Assembly (NCBI GenBank): GCA_029219465.1
Contig: JAQXTL010000004.1
Span: 372,001-436,000, forward strand
Direction: 5' to 3'
Length of the DNA: 64,000 nt
Source of the DNA: Methanobacteriaceae archaeon
GTDB lineage: Archaea > Methanobacteriota > Methanobacteria > Methanobacteriales > Methanobacteriaceae
Below the pieces are notes generated by a model. That model searched no databases, was not told where the DNA came from, and saw only the letters and a list, made by a program, of their open reading frames with translations. Position 1 is the stretch's first letter. Each line of letters opens with the position of its first letter. The position numbers and the translations under genes were made by a program. Shown here piece by piece: positions 63,582-64,000 of the stretch.

Positions 63582-64000
63582 TTATTCATCTGTTTCTAAT
63601 CTAGGAGCAAGCAAGAAACTAAGTTTACCATCACCAGTAACCATATTAAGGGTTAAACTTAATGGCATGTCAGTACCTAAACTAATTTCAGCTTCCTCTG
63701 AAAATTTATCTGCTTTAAGCATTTCTCTAATCTTGTCTAATGAGAATAAAGATTTTGCATGTTCTTGAATATTTTCTCCGTGAAGATACTTGATACTTGC
63801 ATCTCCAAATTCACCGTCAGCAGATGCCATAAAGTAATCCTCATCAACTTGTAAAGCAATCTTATCTGAGAAAATATCAATATCGTTAATTGAATCTTTT
63901 AAGATTGAGAAACGTACTTTGAATGTAGTTGGGTGATTAATTTGTGGTGGAACAGGATTATCATATTCCATATCAATTAATCTAATTTTGAAGGTTCTTG
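63582..64000 (-). CDS. pcnA: DNA polymerase sliding clamp PCNA, 5' end missing
   Basis: The C-terminal ~139 residues are present and the frame is open to the window edge. [34 protein letters not shown] and the final [20 protein letters not shown] match archaeal PCNA, including the interdomain connector. PCNA is the trimeric processivity clamp and hub for PIP-box proteins. Confidence 0.93.
   Translation of the reverse strand, partial: RTFKIRLIDMEYDNPVPPQINHPTTFKVRFSILKDSINDIDIFSDKIALQVDEDYFMASADGEFGDASIKYLHGENIQEHAKSLFSLDKIREMLKADKFSEEAEISLGTDMPLSLTLNMVTGDGKLSFLLAPRLETDE

Overview
The window is from a low-GC methanogenic archaeon of the Methanobacteriales, most likely Methanobrevibacter and close to M. 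smithii. The evidence is an Ehb energy-converting hydrogenase operon, Ftr, an frhADGB F420-reducing hydrogenase operon, archaeal information genes (PCNA, GINS, aIF2-alpha, L44e, S27e, Nop10, Hjc, EndoQ), archaeal TATA boxes and GGTGA-type ribosome binding sites, and very large adhesin-like surface proteins typical of gut Methanobrevibacter. No insertion sequence, prophage or CRISPR array was seen.

Layout. 1-2.1 kb: 5' end of the ehb operon (ehbA-F, minus strand, ehbF cut by the window edge). 2.3-15.4 kb: housekeeping and ion genes (DUF457-like membrane protein, AstE-like deacylase, Upf1-like helicase, argG, sfsA, nnr, a two-TM K+ channel, ftr, a flippase-like protein, trkH, trkA, a metallo-hydrolase). 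15.5-16.85 kb: a tRNA-rich stretch (intron-containing Trp, then Glu, His, Leu, Glu, a CAT tRNA and Asn) around the Holliday junction resolvase gene. 17-20.6 kb: an atypical radical SAM gene, gatB, a CBS/ParB-like gene and hisE. 20.6-25.9 kb: a surface-polymer export locus (ABC-2 permease, an ATPase with N-terminal Ig-like domains, an exported protein, and a fused GT2/TagF-like polymerase). 25.9-29.5 kb: a GNAT enzyme, larB and hypF. 29.5-34.1 kb: a heat-shock locus with an ArsR-like regulator divergent from grpE-dnaK-dnaJ.

34.5-51.3 kb is the accessory surface region: two giant beta-helix/Ig adhesin-like proteins, a secreted membrane-anchored CobN/ChlH-type chelatase-like protein divergent from an exported DUF1002-like protein, two small cytoplasmic genes, and a broken adhesin. 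Next come a frameshifted queF, RNase P RNA directly behind initiator tRNA-Met, a pair of membrane coiled-coil proteins, map, frhADGB, a PepSY-like exported protein, two tRNA-Arg genes, endoQ, a translation/rRNA-modification operon (rpl44e-rps27e-aif2a-nop10-PAC2 protein), GINS and the 3' part of pcnA.

The strongest items for a second look are: (1) the surface CobN-like protein and its divergent DUF1002 partner; (2) a pair of TAAC-N5-GTTA operators plus a long inverted repeat between the regulator and grpE; (3) a tRNA-Trp intron whose box C/D-like guide pairs with its own anticodon; (4) an export ATPase carrying adhesin-type Ig domains beside a TagF-like polymerase; (5) a bacterial-type queF broken by one base; (6) three genes where a strong ribosome binding site is followed at normal spacing by ATT or ACG rather than ATG/GTG/TTG.
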